A stretch of 64,000 nucleotides of DNA from CAG-390 sp964579135. GTDB taxonomy: Bacteria > Bacillota > Clostridia > Oscillospirales > CAG-272. The position numbers were made by a program, and so were the translations under genes. The stretch covers positions 8,905 to 72,904 of the forward strand of contig CAZOFD010000004.1 of the NCBI GenBank assembly GCA_964579135.1, read 5' to 3'. Shown here piece by piece: positions 53,936 to 62,725 of the stretch; within the stretch, counting starts at the first letter, position 1, and every line of letters starts with the position of its first letter. A model generated the notes under the pieces. That model was not told where the DNA came from, did not search any database, and saw only the letters and a program-made list of their open reading frames with translations.

Positions 53936-55831
53936 TTATGCTTCGTCGCGCAGCATATCCTCCATTGCCAGAACGACGCTGTCCGCGTCGATCTTTTGCG
54001 ATGCATAAACGCTTTCCTTGCCGTTTGCCGCGGCAAAACCGTCGTCCGAGGCGAGGATGGTATAACGCGCGTGGGTAAACGCGCCGCGACGCGCGAGCGC
54101 GTCCGAAAGATTCATACCGAAGCCGCCGCGTCGTATCTCCTCTTCGAGAAATACGACGTTGCGAATTTTGCCGTTTGAAGCATCGAGGAGCTCCGAGGCG
54201 AGCTTGTCGTACGGCGCGGCGTATTCGCAAAGAAAGACCGCGCACTCGATCCCGCGCCGCCCGAGGAGTTCTTTGGCTTTCAGCGCTGTTGTCGCCATTC
54301 GCCCGTGAACTACAACGGCACAGCGCGTTTCGCTTGTCAGACCGCTCGTTCGTACCCCCGCGACGTCGGGGGCGCGATCTTTGTAAAATGCGTCCGTTAT
54401 CGCCGCGTCCTCCACGTCGTTCGGGTATCTGACGGCTGCAGGCTCCGCAGCGCGGAGTGCCTCGGCAAGCGCGGCACGCAACGCGGCGTACGTTGCCGGC
54501 GTATAGATCTTTACGTTCGGTATCTCGGAGAGAAAGGCAACGTCGTAGATGCCGTTATGCGTGGCTCCGTCGGATATATTTATGCCGGCGCGATCGACGC
54601 AAAATACTACGGGCAGTTTTTGCAGCGCAACGTCGTGGATGACGTTGTCGTATGCTCGTTGCAAAAAAGTGGAGTATATTGCGCAAACGGGGCGCGCACC
54701 GCCTGCCGCAAGCCCTGCGGCAAAAGTGACCGCGTGCTCTTCGGCGATTCCGACGTCGAAAAATCTGTCGGAAAATTCGCTCTCGAAGCGTGAAAGCCCC
54801 GTTCCGCGGCTCATAGCGGCGGTTATCGCGCAAATTTTTTCGTTATTCGCGGCGAGGGCGCAAAGTTCGTCGCCGAACGCGGAGGAAAATCCGCCCGCGG
54901 GATCGGCGTACTTGCTCGGTATCGAGTGATATTTGTCCGGGGTTTCCTCGGCGGGGGCGTACCCTTTGCCTTTGACCGTTTTTACGTGCAAAATAACGCT
55001 TTCGTTGCATTTTTTCGCTTCGCTCAGCATAGCTTCGACGCTTTTGCGGTCGTTCCCGTCGATCGGTCCTATATAGTACAGCCCGAGATTTTCGAAATAG
55101 TTGGAGTCGTAAAGAGCATTCTTCAGCCTTTTTTTGAGGCACACCATCAGTTTTACAAGGGGCTTGCCGATGAGGGGAATACGGCAAAGGATGCCTCGGG
55201 TTGCGTCTTTGGCACGGAAATATTCGGGGCGCGTACGGATCTTGGATATGCTTTTCGCAAGCCTGCCGATGTTTTTTGATATCGACATCTCGTTTTCGTT
55301 GATGATGACGATAAGCTTGAGCCCCTTTCTCTCGCTGCAGTTGTTGAGCGCCTCGTGCACCATACCGCCCGTAAACGCACCGTCGCCGAGCACCGCGATG
55401 GTATACGAATCGTCGCCCGCGAGACGCGCCGCCTCGGCGATACCGAGTGCCGCGGATACGGACGTGGAGCTGTGCCCGGCTCCGAAAGGATCGTGTTCGC
55501 TCTCCTCGCGCTTGGTAAATCCCGACAGACCGCCGGGGGCGCGCAGGGTGTCGAAGCGGTCGCCTCGCCCCGTCAACAGCTTGTGAACGTACGACTGGTG
55601 ACCCACGTCCCAAACGATTTTGTCGCGCGGACTGTCGAATACGCGATGAATCGCGAGCGTGAGCTCCACGACTCCGAGATTCGAAGCGAGATGACCGCCC
55701 GTTTTCGTAACCGAGTCGATGAGAAACTCGCGTATTTCCGCACATAGAGCGTCAAGCTCGGAGTCGGACATATTTTTAACGTCGCTCGGCGAGTTGACGC
55801 GAGAAAGAAAAGGATATTTTGAAGAGTTCAT
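53936..55831 (-). CDS. dxs: 1-deoxy-D-xylulose-5-phosphate synthase
   Basis: This thiamine-diphosphate enzyme joins pyruvate and glyceraldehyde 3-phosphate, the first step of the MEP pathway. It has 631 residues. The motifs are GGHLASNLG near the start, the ThDP motif GDGAFTGGM...NNC, and GIAEEHAVTFAAGLA plus DRAGI in the second half. It follows metH on the minus strand with a 120-base gap in which I see no convincing promoter. Confidence 0.96.
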   Translation of the reverse strand: MNSSKYPFLSRVNSPSDVKNMSDSELDALCAEIREFLIDSVTKTGGHLASNLGVVELTLAIHRVFDSPRDKIVWDVGHQSYVHKLLTGRGDRFDTLRAPGGLSGFTKREESEHDPFGAGHSSTSVSAALGIAEAARLAGDDSYTIAVLGDGAFTGGMVHEALNNCSERKGLKLIVIINENEMSISKNIGRLAKSISKIRTRPEYFRAKDATRGILCRIPLIGKPLVKLMVCLKKRLKNALYDSNYFENLGLYYIGPIDGNDRKSVEAMLSEAKKCNESVILHVKTVKGKGYAPAEETPDKYHSIPSKYADPAGGFSSAFGDELCALAANNEKICAITAAMSRGTGLSRFESEFSDRFFDVGIAEEHAVTFAAGLAAGGARPVCAIYSTFLQRAYDNVIHDVALQKLPVVFCVDRAGINISDGATHNGIYDVAFLSEIPNVKIYTPATYAALRAALAEALRAAEPAAVRYPNDVEDAAITDAFYKDRAPDVAGVRTSGLTSETRCAVVVHGRMATTALKAKELLGRRGIECAVFLCEYAAPYDKLASELLDASNGKIRNVVFLEEEIRRGGFGMNLSDALARRGAFTHARYTILASDDGFAAANGKESVYASQKIDADSVVLAMEDMLRDEA

Positions 55832-55951
55832 GGCAAAAGTCGTATCGCCTCTCCCGTTCGTTTCGTTTTTATCCGTATAGGTGTGTGCTTTCGGTCGTAA
55901 TAAAGTCGACGCTTTCGATTGTCGGCGGCAAAGGCGAGATCGCCGCGAAAG

Positions 55952-58348
55952 TTATTTGCCGTTTTGCCCGTATACTTCCGCGGCGAATCTTACGGTCGCC
56001 ATAGCGTCGGGGGCATATCTGTCGGCACCGACGGAGGCGGCGTATTCTTCGGTCAGCACGGCACCGCCGACTACGATCTTGACGTTCGGATGCGTTGCCC
56101 TTACGATTTCTATCGTTCGGCGCATCGATGGCACCGTGGTCGTCATAAGTGCGGAAAGCCCGAGAAGCGACGCCCCGGTCGTTTCGAGCGCTTCCGCCAC
56201 GGTTGCGGGCGGAACGTCGCGCCCGAGGTCTACGACCTCGAATCCGTAACTTTTAAGCATAACGCCGACGATGTTTTTTCCGATATCGTGCACGTCGCCC
56301 TCTACCGTGGCGAGAACGACTTTGTTTTTCGACGCGGGAGCGACGCTCGAGGAGAGCATTCGGTCGGATATTACGGAAAGCGCGGATATCGCCGCGTCGG
56401 CGCAAGCGAGCAGTGCGGGCAAAAACATCTTGCCGCGCTCGAACTCGCCACCCGCGCGCTCGAGCGCAGGTACGACAAGACGCGAGATCACCTCTGTCGG
56501 CGGCATTTTGTCACATTCTTCGGCGGCGAGTTTTGCCGCGCGTGCGGCGAGCCCGCCGTATATGCAACCGGTCAGGTCGTCCGTCGTCGACTCGACGGAC
56601 GCGGCACTTTTTATCGATGCCGAAAGGGCAGCCATAGCTTCGTCGGCGTTTTTGACGTTGCCTCTCGCTATCGCCATCATCGGGGCGGAGCAGGGGTTCA
56701 TTATAGCCGCGTCGAGCCCCGCGTCGATCGCCGCGCACAAAAAGTCGCAGTTAACGCGATCTCGGTCGGGAAGCCCGAAAGATACGTTGGATATCCCGAG
56801 TGACGTTTTGATCCCGAGGCGCGACTTTATCATCCGCAGGGCGGACAACGTTTTTTCGGCTGCGGCGGGATCGGCGCCGAGGGTAAGCGTGAGCGGGTCT
56901 GCTATTATATCTTCGCGGGGGATACCGTATTCCGCCGCACGGGCGACGATCTTTTCGGCGATCGCGTATCTGCCTTCGGCGGTGTCGGGTATGCCGTTTT
57001 CGTCAAGTGTCAAAGCTATTATAACTCCGCCGTATTTTGCCGCGAGCGGGAGTACGGTCGAGAGAGATTTTTCGCTTCCGTTTACGGAATTTATCAGTGC
57101 CTTGCCGTTGTACCTGCGCAGTGCCCGTTCCATAGCTACGGGATCGGACGTGTCGATCTGCAAGGGCAGGGAACAAACGGATTGTATGTTTTCCACGGTT
57201 CGGGTCAGCACCGTCGGCTCGTCTACGTCGGGGATGCCGACGTTAACGTCGAGCAGGTCGGCGCCGCAGGCGGCTTCGTTGTGCGCTTCGGCAACGGCGT
57301 AATCGAAGTCTCCGCTTTTCAGCGCGGCTTTGAATTTCGGTTTGCCCGTGGGATTGATGCGCTCGCCGATAACCGCGGTCTTGCCTCCGAAAACAAACCG
57401 TTTTACGGGCGAGGATACTGCCGTCGGGCGTTCGCGACGCCCGCGGGTGACGCACGTTGCGTCTGCGACGGCAAGGCGCGATTTTTTTATAAATTCGGGG
57501 GTCGTTCCGCAACAACCGCCGACCAAGGTCGCGCCCGCCTCGACAATTCTCCTCATCTCGTATGCGAACTCGTCTGCCGTGAGGTCGTATTCGGCTTTGC
57601 CGTTCGGCAACATCCGCGGCAGCCCCGCGTTGGGGTTGACGGCGACGGGCAGATCGGTCGCGAGAGCGAAGCGGGGTACGAGTGGCAACATCTCGCGCGG
57701 ACCCGTCGAGCAATTCATACCGACGGCGTCGGCGCCGAGTGCGTCGAGTGCACATACCATACTTTCGACGTCGCTGCCGGTAAAGGTCTTGCCGTCGGCG
57801 TCGAAAACACAGGTGACGACGACGGGCAAGGCGCAATTTTCTTTAACGGCTATAAGGGCGGCGCGCACCTCGGCGATATCTCCGAAAGTCTCGAGCAAAA
57901 CGAGATCGCAATATTCCGCGCCTACGCGCACCACGTCCGCAAAAGCTCGCACCGCGTCCTCGAAGTCGAGCTCACCCTTGCCGACAAGCTTGCCGAGCGG
58001 TCCTACGTCAAGCGCGACGTAAGGGCTTTTGCCCGCCTCTTTTGCCGCTTGCGCCGCGCAGGCGACGGCGGCGCGGATAAGTTCGTCGGCGGGGTGCGCA
58101 TCGCTTTGCGGATGGCGCAGGAAATTTGCGCCGAAAGTGTTGAGCTTGATTATGTCCGCGCCCGCCTCGATATATTCTCGGTGGACGGCGACGACCTTGC
58201 TCGGCTCGGTCACGTTCAGCATCTCGGGGGGCGTACCCGCCGCCAGCCCGCGAGCTTGCAACATAGTGCCGAAACCGCCGTCGAAAAAGAGTATTTCCTT
58301 GCCGAGCTTGTTGCGTAGCTCTCGGCTTTTTATATTTTCGTTATTCAT
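55952..58348 (-). CDS. metH: Cobalamin-dependent methionine synthase MetH, short form without reactivation domain
   Basis: This enzyme transfers the methyl group of methyl-tetrahydrofolate to homocysteine through cobalamin. It has 798 residues. The N-terminal homocysteine domain has the zinc site with GGCCGTTP. The pterin-binding domain follows (about 320-580, GERINPTG and DPLTLTLG), then the B12 cap and B12-binding domains with DVHDIGK. The C-terminal AdoMet reactivation domain of the 1200-residue form is absent, as in many anaerobes. metF is directly upstream. Confidence 0.94.
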   Translation of the reverse strand: MNNENIKSRELRNKLGKEILFFDGGFGTMLQARGLAAGTPPEMLNVTEPSKVVAVHREYIEAGADIIKLNTFGANFLRHPQSDAHPADELIRAAVACAAQAAKEAGKSPYVALDVGPLGKLVGKGELDFEDAVRAFADVVRVGAEYCDLVLLETFGDIAEVRAALIAVKENCALPVVVTCVFDADGKTFTGSDVESMVCALDALGADAVGMNCSTGPREMLPLVPRFALATDLPVAVNPNAGLPRMLPNGKAEYDLTADEFAYEMRRIVEAGATLVGGCCGTTPEFIKKSRLAVADATCVTRGRRERPTAVSSPVKRFVFGGKTAVIGERINPTGKPKFKAALKSGDFDYAVAEAHNEAACGADLLDVNVGIPDVDEPTVLTRTVENIQSVCSLPLQIDTSDPVAMERALRRYNGKALINSVNGSEKSLSTVLPLAAKYGGVIIALTLDENGIPDTAEGRYAIAEKIVARAAEYGIPREDIIADPLTLTLGADPAAAEKTLSALRMIKSRLGIKTSLGISNVSFGLPDRDRVNCDFLCAAIDAGLDAAIMNPCSAPMMAIARGNVKNADEAMAALSASIKSAASVESTTDDLTGCIYGGLAARAAKLAAEECDKMPPTEVISRLVVPALERAGGEFERGKMFLPALLACADAAISALSVISDRMLSSSVAPASKNKVVLATVEGDVHDIGKNIVGVMLKSYGFEVVDLGRDVPPATVAEALETTGASLLGLSALMTTTVPSMRRTIEIVRATHPNVKIVVGGAVLTEEYAASVGADRYAPDAMATVRFAAEVYGQNGK

Positions 58349-58440
58349 ACGATACGTTGCTGCCTTTCAAAGGGAAAAAGCGATCCGAAAGATCTATCGG
58401 GCAAAAACCGAAAGCTTTGCGTTTGCCGCGTAACGTCGCC

Positions 58441-59304
58441 TCAGACGAGAAAATCGCGAACCCCGAGCATTACTTCGCTCGATACGCGGGCGTTGTTCAT
58501 CGAATACAGGTGGACGTTTTTCACCCCGCGAAGATAAAGGTCGGATATCTGTTTTATCGCACGCTCCACGCCGTAAGTAAACATCGCTTTGGGGTCGTTT
58601 TCGTATCTTGCGGCGGCGTCAGTCAGATCCGAGGGTACGTCCGAGCCCGACAGGGCGCGCATACGGTTTATCTGCTTACCGCTCGTAAGCGGCATAATGC
58701 CAGCCGTAATCGGCGCCGTTATGCCTGCGCGTTCCGTTCGCTCAAGAAATCGGAAAAAGACGTCGTTGTCGAAAAAGAGTTGCGTCGTAAGAAAATCGCA
58801 GCCGCACTCGACCTTTTCCTTAAGATATCGAATATCCTCTTCGAGCGAGGCGGATTCGGGGTGCCCCTCGGGGTAGCAGGCTCCGCCGACGCAAATGTCG
58901 CCGTGCGCTTTGACGTGGGCTGCGAGCTCGCCGGCGTGGCGGAAAGCCCACGCGTTCGGGTCGCTCCCGTCGGGTACGTCGCCGCGCAACGCCAAAACGT
59001 TTTCGATGCCGCTTGCCCGAATTTTATCAAGGCTCGCGTCTATCCCCTCGAGCGTTGACCCGACGCACGTCAGGTGATGTATAACCGAAACGGAATACTT
59101 TTTTTCGATGTTTTCCGCAATCGGCAGGGTAAAGCGCGAGCCGTTGCCTCCGGCACCGTACGTAACGCTCATATATGCGGGCTTAAGTGCGGCGATTTTT
59201 TCCGTCGCTTCGCGCACCGAATCAAAGGCGTCGGTGCTCTTGGGCGGAAAAACCTCGCAGGATAACGTGTTTTTGCCGTTTGTCAATATATCCGATATCT
59301 TCAT
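58441..59304 (-). CDS. metF: Methylenetetrahydrofolate reductase MetF
   Basis: This flavoprotein reduces 5,10-methylene-THF to 5-methyl-THF, the methyl donor for MetH. It has 287 residues. Motifs are CEVFPPK at the start, the folate-site region YMSVTYGAGG, LALRGDVP and the TQLFFDND segment. The ATG ending at 59304 is chosen from the GGAG site and family start; the frame continues 67 codons upstream but across the promoter. The leader is only about 20 bases, so no SAM riboswitch can lie in it. Confidence 0.94.
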   Translation of the reverse strand: MKISDILTNGKNTLSCEVFPPKSTDAFDSVREATEKIAALKPAYMSVTYGAGGNGSRFTLPIAENIEKKYSVSVIHHLTCVGSTLEGIDASLDKIRASGIENVLALRGDVPDGSDPNAWAFRHAGELAAHVKAHGDICVGGACYPEGHPESASLEEDIRYLKEKVECGCDFLTTQLFFDNDVFFRFLERTERAGITAPITAGIMPLTSGKQINRMRALSGSDVPSDLTDAAARYENDPKAMFTYGVERAIKQISDLYLRGVKNVHLYSMNNARVSSEVMLGVRDFLV

Positions 59305-59331
59305 TTGTTTTCTCCGTAAAAATATAAGGTA

Positions 59332-59360
59332 ATTATACCTCAATATTGTCTTTTTTTCAA
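59332..59360 (-). promoter_or_regulatory. Promoter for metF-metH
   Basis: On the minus strand, TTGAAA (59360-59355), 17 bases, TATAAT (59337-59332). Confidence 0.82.
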
Positions 59361-59378
59361 CCGTTTTCGTTGTTTTTT

Positions 59379-59443
59379 CGGCAAAAAAGGGCGATCTGCG
59401 CACGAGTGACGGCAAAAGCGCCACGCCGCAGACTTTTTTGCCG
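59379..59443. other. Long imperfect hairpin of unknown role
   Basis: Outer arms CGGCAAAAAAG (59379-59389) and CTTTTTTGCCG (59433-59443) pair perfectly. A second 6-bp stem, TCTGCG (59395-59400) with CGCAGA (59427-59432), lies inside, leaving a 26-base apical loop. Confidence 0.45.
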
Positions 59444-59631
59444 AGACAAAGTATTGCGTGACTCCGAACGTGACGAACGCCTGCCGCAAGTCGCAAAATC
59501 GACAAAAAGGCGATAAAACAGCGACAGGCGGATGCAAAAGACGATAAACAAGCGACAAAAGAGAGGATAATACGAGCGAAAAAAGCCGAAAAATGCGACC
59601 GAAAGGCGAAACCGGAGCGAATAAAGCCGAT

Positions 59632-59673
59632 AAAAAGGCGGCGCGGAGAGGATTTCTCCGCGCCGCCTTTTTT
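59632..59673. terminator. Bidirectional terminator downstream of the aldo/keto reductase
   Basis: An 18-bp perfect stem (59632-59649 with 59655-59672) has a 5-base loop, with A- and T-runs at its ends. Confidence 0.9.
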
Positions 59674-59747
59674 ACGTTTGCGGCGAACGCCGACAGCACG
59701 CTGTCAAGGCTATGCCGCGTCGCTTTGCGCCGCACCTTTCTTGCCGT

Positions 59748-60911
59748 TTATTTTTTGCTTTTGAATTCGGCGATTTTTTCGGCGAACTCCGCAAACACGC
59801 GCGGTATATCTATACGTTGCGGGCAAACCGAGGCGCAAGCGCGGCAAGCGACGCACGCGCTCGGCTGCGACGAGGGCGGAAGCAGCGATACGTCTTCGAG
59901 CTCGCTCCTATCACCGAGTTTGTAGCGGTTGTACGACGCTAAAAGCGCGGGTATGTCGAGACCGATCGGGCACTTTTCGCAGTAGCGGCAACGCGTACAG
60001 GGGACGTTGATCTTCGCGCGCAATATATCGAGTGCCCCCTCGAGCACACGGCGCTCGTCGTCCGAGAACGGCTCGAAGTTCGAAAACGTGTGAACGTTGT
60101 CGACAGCCTGCTCGCGGTTGCTCATTCCGCTTAAAACGAGTGCGACGTTCGGCAGGGAAGCCACGTAGCGGAAAGCCCAAGACGCCACCGAGTCGTCGGG
60201 GCGTGCTTTTTTGAGCAGGAGATCCGCATTTTCGTCAAGCGACGCGAGCCTGCCGCCGCGGCACGGCTCCATAACGATAACGGGGAGAGAGTGCGACGTC
60301 GCTATCTCGTATTGCTCGCACGCGTTTTGCAGCTCCCAGTCGAGGTAGTTTATCTGCAATTGGCAGAATTCGAAAGTGCCCTCGGGGAACGAGGAGATAA
60401 ACGATTCGAGCTGCTCGGGCTTCGAGTGCGACGAAAAACCGAGGTGAGATATTCTGCCGGCGGCTTTTTGCTCGGTCAGATATTCGACAATGCCGAGTTC
60501 GCGGTCGAGATAGACGTCGCGTGTGTCGGCGCAAACGTTGTGCAAAAGATAAAAGTCGAATCTGTCCGTGCGGCAGCGCGAAAGCTGTTCTTCGAATATC
60601 GTCGCGACGGTCGCGCGGGTCGGTTTTTCCCCGAGCATCATTCCCGGCATTTTGTCGGCGAGAAAATAGCTGTTTCTGTCGTATTTCGAGAGTGCCTCGC
60701 CGAGAAAGACTTCCGAGTCGCCGCCGTGATACATATAAGCCGTGTCGAAATAATTTATGCCGCTTGCCAAGGCGTATTCGATAATCTCCGTTGCGCGCTC
60801 GCGGTCGATCTTTTGCGATCTTTTCTCGCCGCTCGAGGCGACCGTCGGCAATCGCATATTGCCCATACCGAGCAGCGAAACTTTTTCGCCGCAAAAATCC
60901 ACGTATTTCAT
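59748..60911 (-). CDS. Aldo/keto reductase with C-terminal ferredoxin domain
   Basis: This protein has 387 residues. Residues 1-280 form an aldo/keto reductase barrel with the catalytic pattern FDTAYMYHGG, LADKMPG and LLHNV. The C-terminal part has two cysteine clusters, CTRCRYCEKCP and CVACRACASVCP, for two 4Fe-4S clusters. Such fusions are common in anaerobes and probably pass electrons from ferredoxin rather than only NADPH; substrate unknown. The ribosome-binding AAAGGA is separated from the ATG by a 7-bp hairpin (60924-60940). Confidence 0.87.
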   Translation of the reverse strand: MKYVDFCGEKVSLLGMGNMRLPTVASSGEKRSQKIDRERATEIIEYALASGINYFDTAYMYHGGDSEVFLGEALSKYDRNSYFLADKMPGMMLGEKPTRATVATIFEEQLSRCRTDRFDFYLLHNVCADTRDVYLDRELGIVEYLTEQKAAGRISHLGFSSHSKPEQLESFISSFPEGTFEFCQLQINYLDWELQNACEQYEIATSHSLPVIVMEPCRGGRLASLDENADLLLKKARPDDSVASWAFRYVASLPNVALVLSGMSNREQAVDNVHTFSNFEPFSDDERRVLEGALDILRAKINVPCTRCRYCEKCPIGLDIPALLASYNRYKLGDRSELEDVSLLPPSSQPSACVACRACASVCPQRIDIPRVFAEFAEKIAEFKSKK

Positions 60912-60985
60912 ACTTTGTTCCGCGCCGCGCTACGCGCGGCATCCTTTCGTTGATATGGTTCGCACAGACGTATCCGTTGCGCATT

Positions 60986-61591
60986 TTAACAGCAGGGACC
61001 GCCTATGCAAAGATTCAAAAAGCAGCAAAGTCTGCAGCAATCGGAGCAGCCGTCGCCGCCGTGCACACTCGTTCGCCCGACGCGCTCGCGCAATCCGTCG
61101 CGTGCGGCGCAGTATTCTTCGTTGTACGGGTCGCTTGCGCAGGCAATATCAAAGCAGCGGGCGGCGTCCACGTAGTTGCCGCGCCGCACGAGTGTGCAAC
61201 CGCGCAAAAATTGCCACTCGCCGCCGCGCAAGGCGGGCTCCATACCGAGAAGCACGGCTTCGGCACCGTCGACGTCGCCCGCGTTTATCATTCGCCGCAC
61301 GGCGGCAAAGCGTTCGCTGCCGGCGGAGCCGTACGCGTCGCCCGTGCCGCCGGAGTAAGAGCCGTTTGCTCCGCCGCCGGCGGTGCGAGTGCCCTCGGCA
61401 CGCTCGCGACGTATCTCGTCGTACGCGGCGTTTATCTCCTGCATTTTTTGCGTTGCGAGTTCGGCAAGATCGCTGTCTCCGTATTTATCGGGGTGATATT
61501 TTCTGGCGAGGGCGCGATATTTCTTTTTTATTTCTTCGTCGTCGGCGCCTCTGTCAACGCCGAGTATTTCGTACGGGTCTTTGTTTGCCAA
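60986..61591 (-). CDS. J-domain protein with cysteine-rich C-terminus
   Basis: This protein has 201 residues. An N-terminal J domain (about 1-65) holds the HPD motif (33-35), which would stimulate a DnaK partner. A Gly/Ser linker, a helical repeat region (about 95-165, TPR-like) and a tail with eight cysteines in the last 21 residues follow. It starts at TTG (61591), directly after the DUF5685 stop, with GGAGG 8 bases upstream. The pairing with DUF5685 suggests a shared role. It is not the general DnaJ, because it lacks the CxxCxGxG repeats. Confidence 0.82.
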   Translation of the reverse strand: MANKDPYEILGVDRGADDEEIKKKYRALARKYHPDKYGDSDLAELATQKMQEINAAYDEIRRERAEGTRTAGGGANGSYSGGTGDAYGSAGSERFAAVRRMINAGDVDGAEAVLLGMEPALRGGEWQFLRGCTLVRRGNYVDAARCFDIACASDPYNEEYCAARDGLRERVGRTSVHGGDGCSDCCRLCCFLNLCIGGPCC

Positions 61592-62524
61592 TCACTTTTC
61601 CTCCGTTAAACGCGATCTTCCGTGCGAGCACACGCCGCCGCGCGGTAGTTTGCCGGCGGCGACGAGTTCGGTAACGTGCGGTATCCCCTCGGTCAGCACG
61701 TTTAACAGTATCCGCCGCGCACGATCTTTCGAGGCGTCCGAGTTCTCGCTTATAAGGTCAGCTGCCGCCACGGCGTCGCTTATTTTATGCACGACGGCGA
61801 GCTTGACCGTTTCCGTGTCGACCTCGTGCGCGGCGATATCGCCCGCCGTGGGGTCGAAAAGCAAAAACGGGTTGAATCTGCCGCGCGACGCGTCCTCGGC
61901 AAGATCGTCGAGTGCGTCGATACAGTATACCCACGAGCCGACGCTTCGCCCGATAGCCTCCGCCAACAGCTTTTCGTGCCCCGAGAGCTCGTAGGCGGCG
62001 GCGAATGCCGTTACCTCGCCGAAAGCCGAGGCGGGGCGGTCGACGGATGCGTTGTCCGGCGTCATCTCGCGCTCCGTTTCGTAAACGATGCGCAGCCGCT
62101 CGCGTATCCCCGTCTCCAGCCCCTCGAATTCGTCCGTGGCTTTTTTTGCCCAACTTGCCGCAATCGGGTGAGCGGCGTACGCGGCGAACCGCTTTATCCC
62201 GCGCTCGTCCGCTTTGTCGTCGGCGACTTTTTGCTCGGCAAGGATAACGCTTGCCGCCGCCGCAAGCAACGAATGGCTCGAGGCAAGCGTCATATTACGC
62301 TTTGCCGGCGGATACGCCGCGCACCTCGCACGCATAACGTCGCCGGTCTCGCCGCATACGGCTTGTCGCAACAGTACCAAAAACGCACCGTCGTACGAAA
62401 GGCAGGTTCGCGACGTCGCGCCGAACTTGCCGTGCTCGCGGCAAAGCGCGCAGTAAACGGCTTTATAATATTCATAGTCCGAAACGAGCAGATTCGGCAC
62501 GTACGGTCTGATATATCCGAACAT
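61592..62524 (-). CDS. DUF5685 family protein
   Basis: This alpha-helical protein has 310 residues. It shares the start typical of DUF5685 (MFGYIRPYVPNL) and an early YCALC pair. Two Asp-rich segments stand out: DDKAD (102-106) and DALDDLAED (203-211), the latter followed by a GRFNPF segment. This pattern is reminiscent of the two metal-binding motifs of class I isoprenoid synthases, but the family has no proven activity. GGAGGG precedes the ATG ending at 62524. The J-protein gene is immediately downstream. Confidence 0.78.
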   Translation of the reverse strand: MFGYIRPYVPNLLVSDYEYYKAVYCALCREHGKFGATSRTCLSYDGAFLVLLRQAVCGETGDVMRARCAAYPPAKRNMTLASSHSLLAAAASVILAEQKVADDKADERGIKRFAAYAAHPIAASWAKKATDEFEGLETGIRERLRIVYETEREMTPDNASVDRPASAFGEVTAFAAAYELSGHEKLLAEAIGRSVGSWVYCIDALDDLAEDASRGRFNPFLLFDPTAGDIAAHEVDTETVKLAVVHKISDAVAAADLISENSDASKDRARRILLNVLTEGIPHVTELVAAGKLPRGGVCSHGRSRLTEEK

Positions 62525-62561
62525 AAGCCCTCCGCAAAAAAATTACGCACAGTTGCATATT

Positions 62562-62590
62562 ATAATAATATAAAACGGCAAAAATATCAA
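62562..62590 (-). promoter_or_regulatory. Promoter for DUF5685-J protein
   Basis: On the minus strand, TTGATA (62590-62585), 17 bases, TATTAT (62567-62562). Confidence 0.6.
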
Positions 62591-62725
62591 TAGCAAAAAC
62601 GCGAACTTTACCCCTCGCGGCGAAAAAATCCGCAAAGAGAGCGGTATGCGTCTCGGCACGGATATTGTTATCCGACGCCGTTTTTGACGAATTGCACAAA
62701 TTTGTGTTCGCCGGGTGAAAAATAC

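Larger units (their letters stand above)
59361..59747. other. 387-base intergenic region between metF and the aldo/keto reductase
   Basis: I see no gene here. It contains a long imperfect hairpin (59379-59443), a purine-rich stretch with A-tracts in helical phase (about 59494-59636) and a bidirectional terminator (59632-59673). An open frame on the minus strand crosses the terminator and is not credible. Confidence 0.6.

Noticed and set aside
59305..59331. SAM riboswitch for metF-metH
   Set aside because: The promoter leaves only about 20 bases of leader, too short for any SAM riboswitch.
59340..59735. Open frame of 131 codons on the minus strand
   Set aside because: It runs through a strong terminator hairpin and the metF promoter and has no family features.
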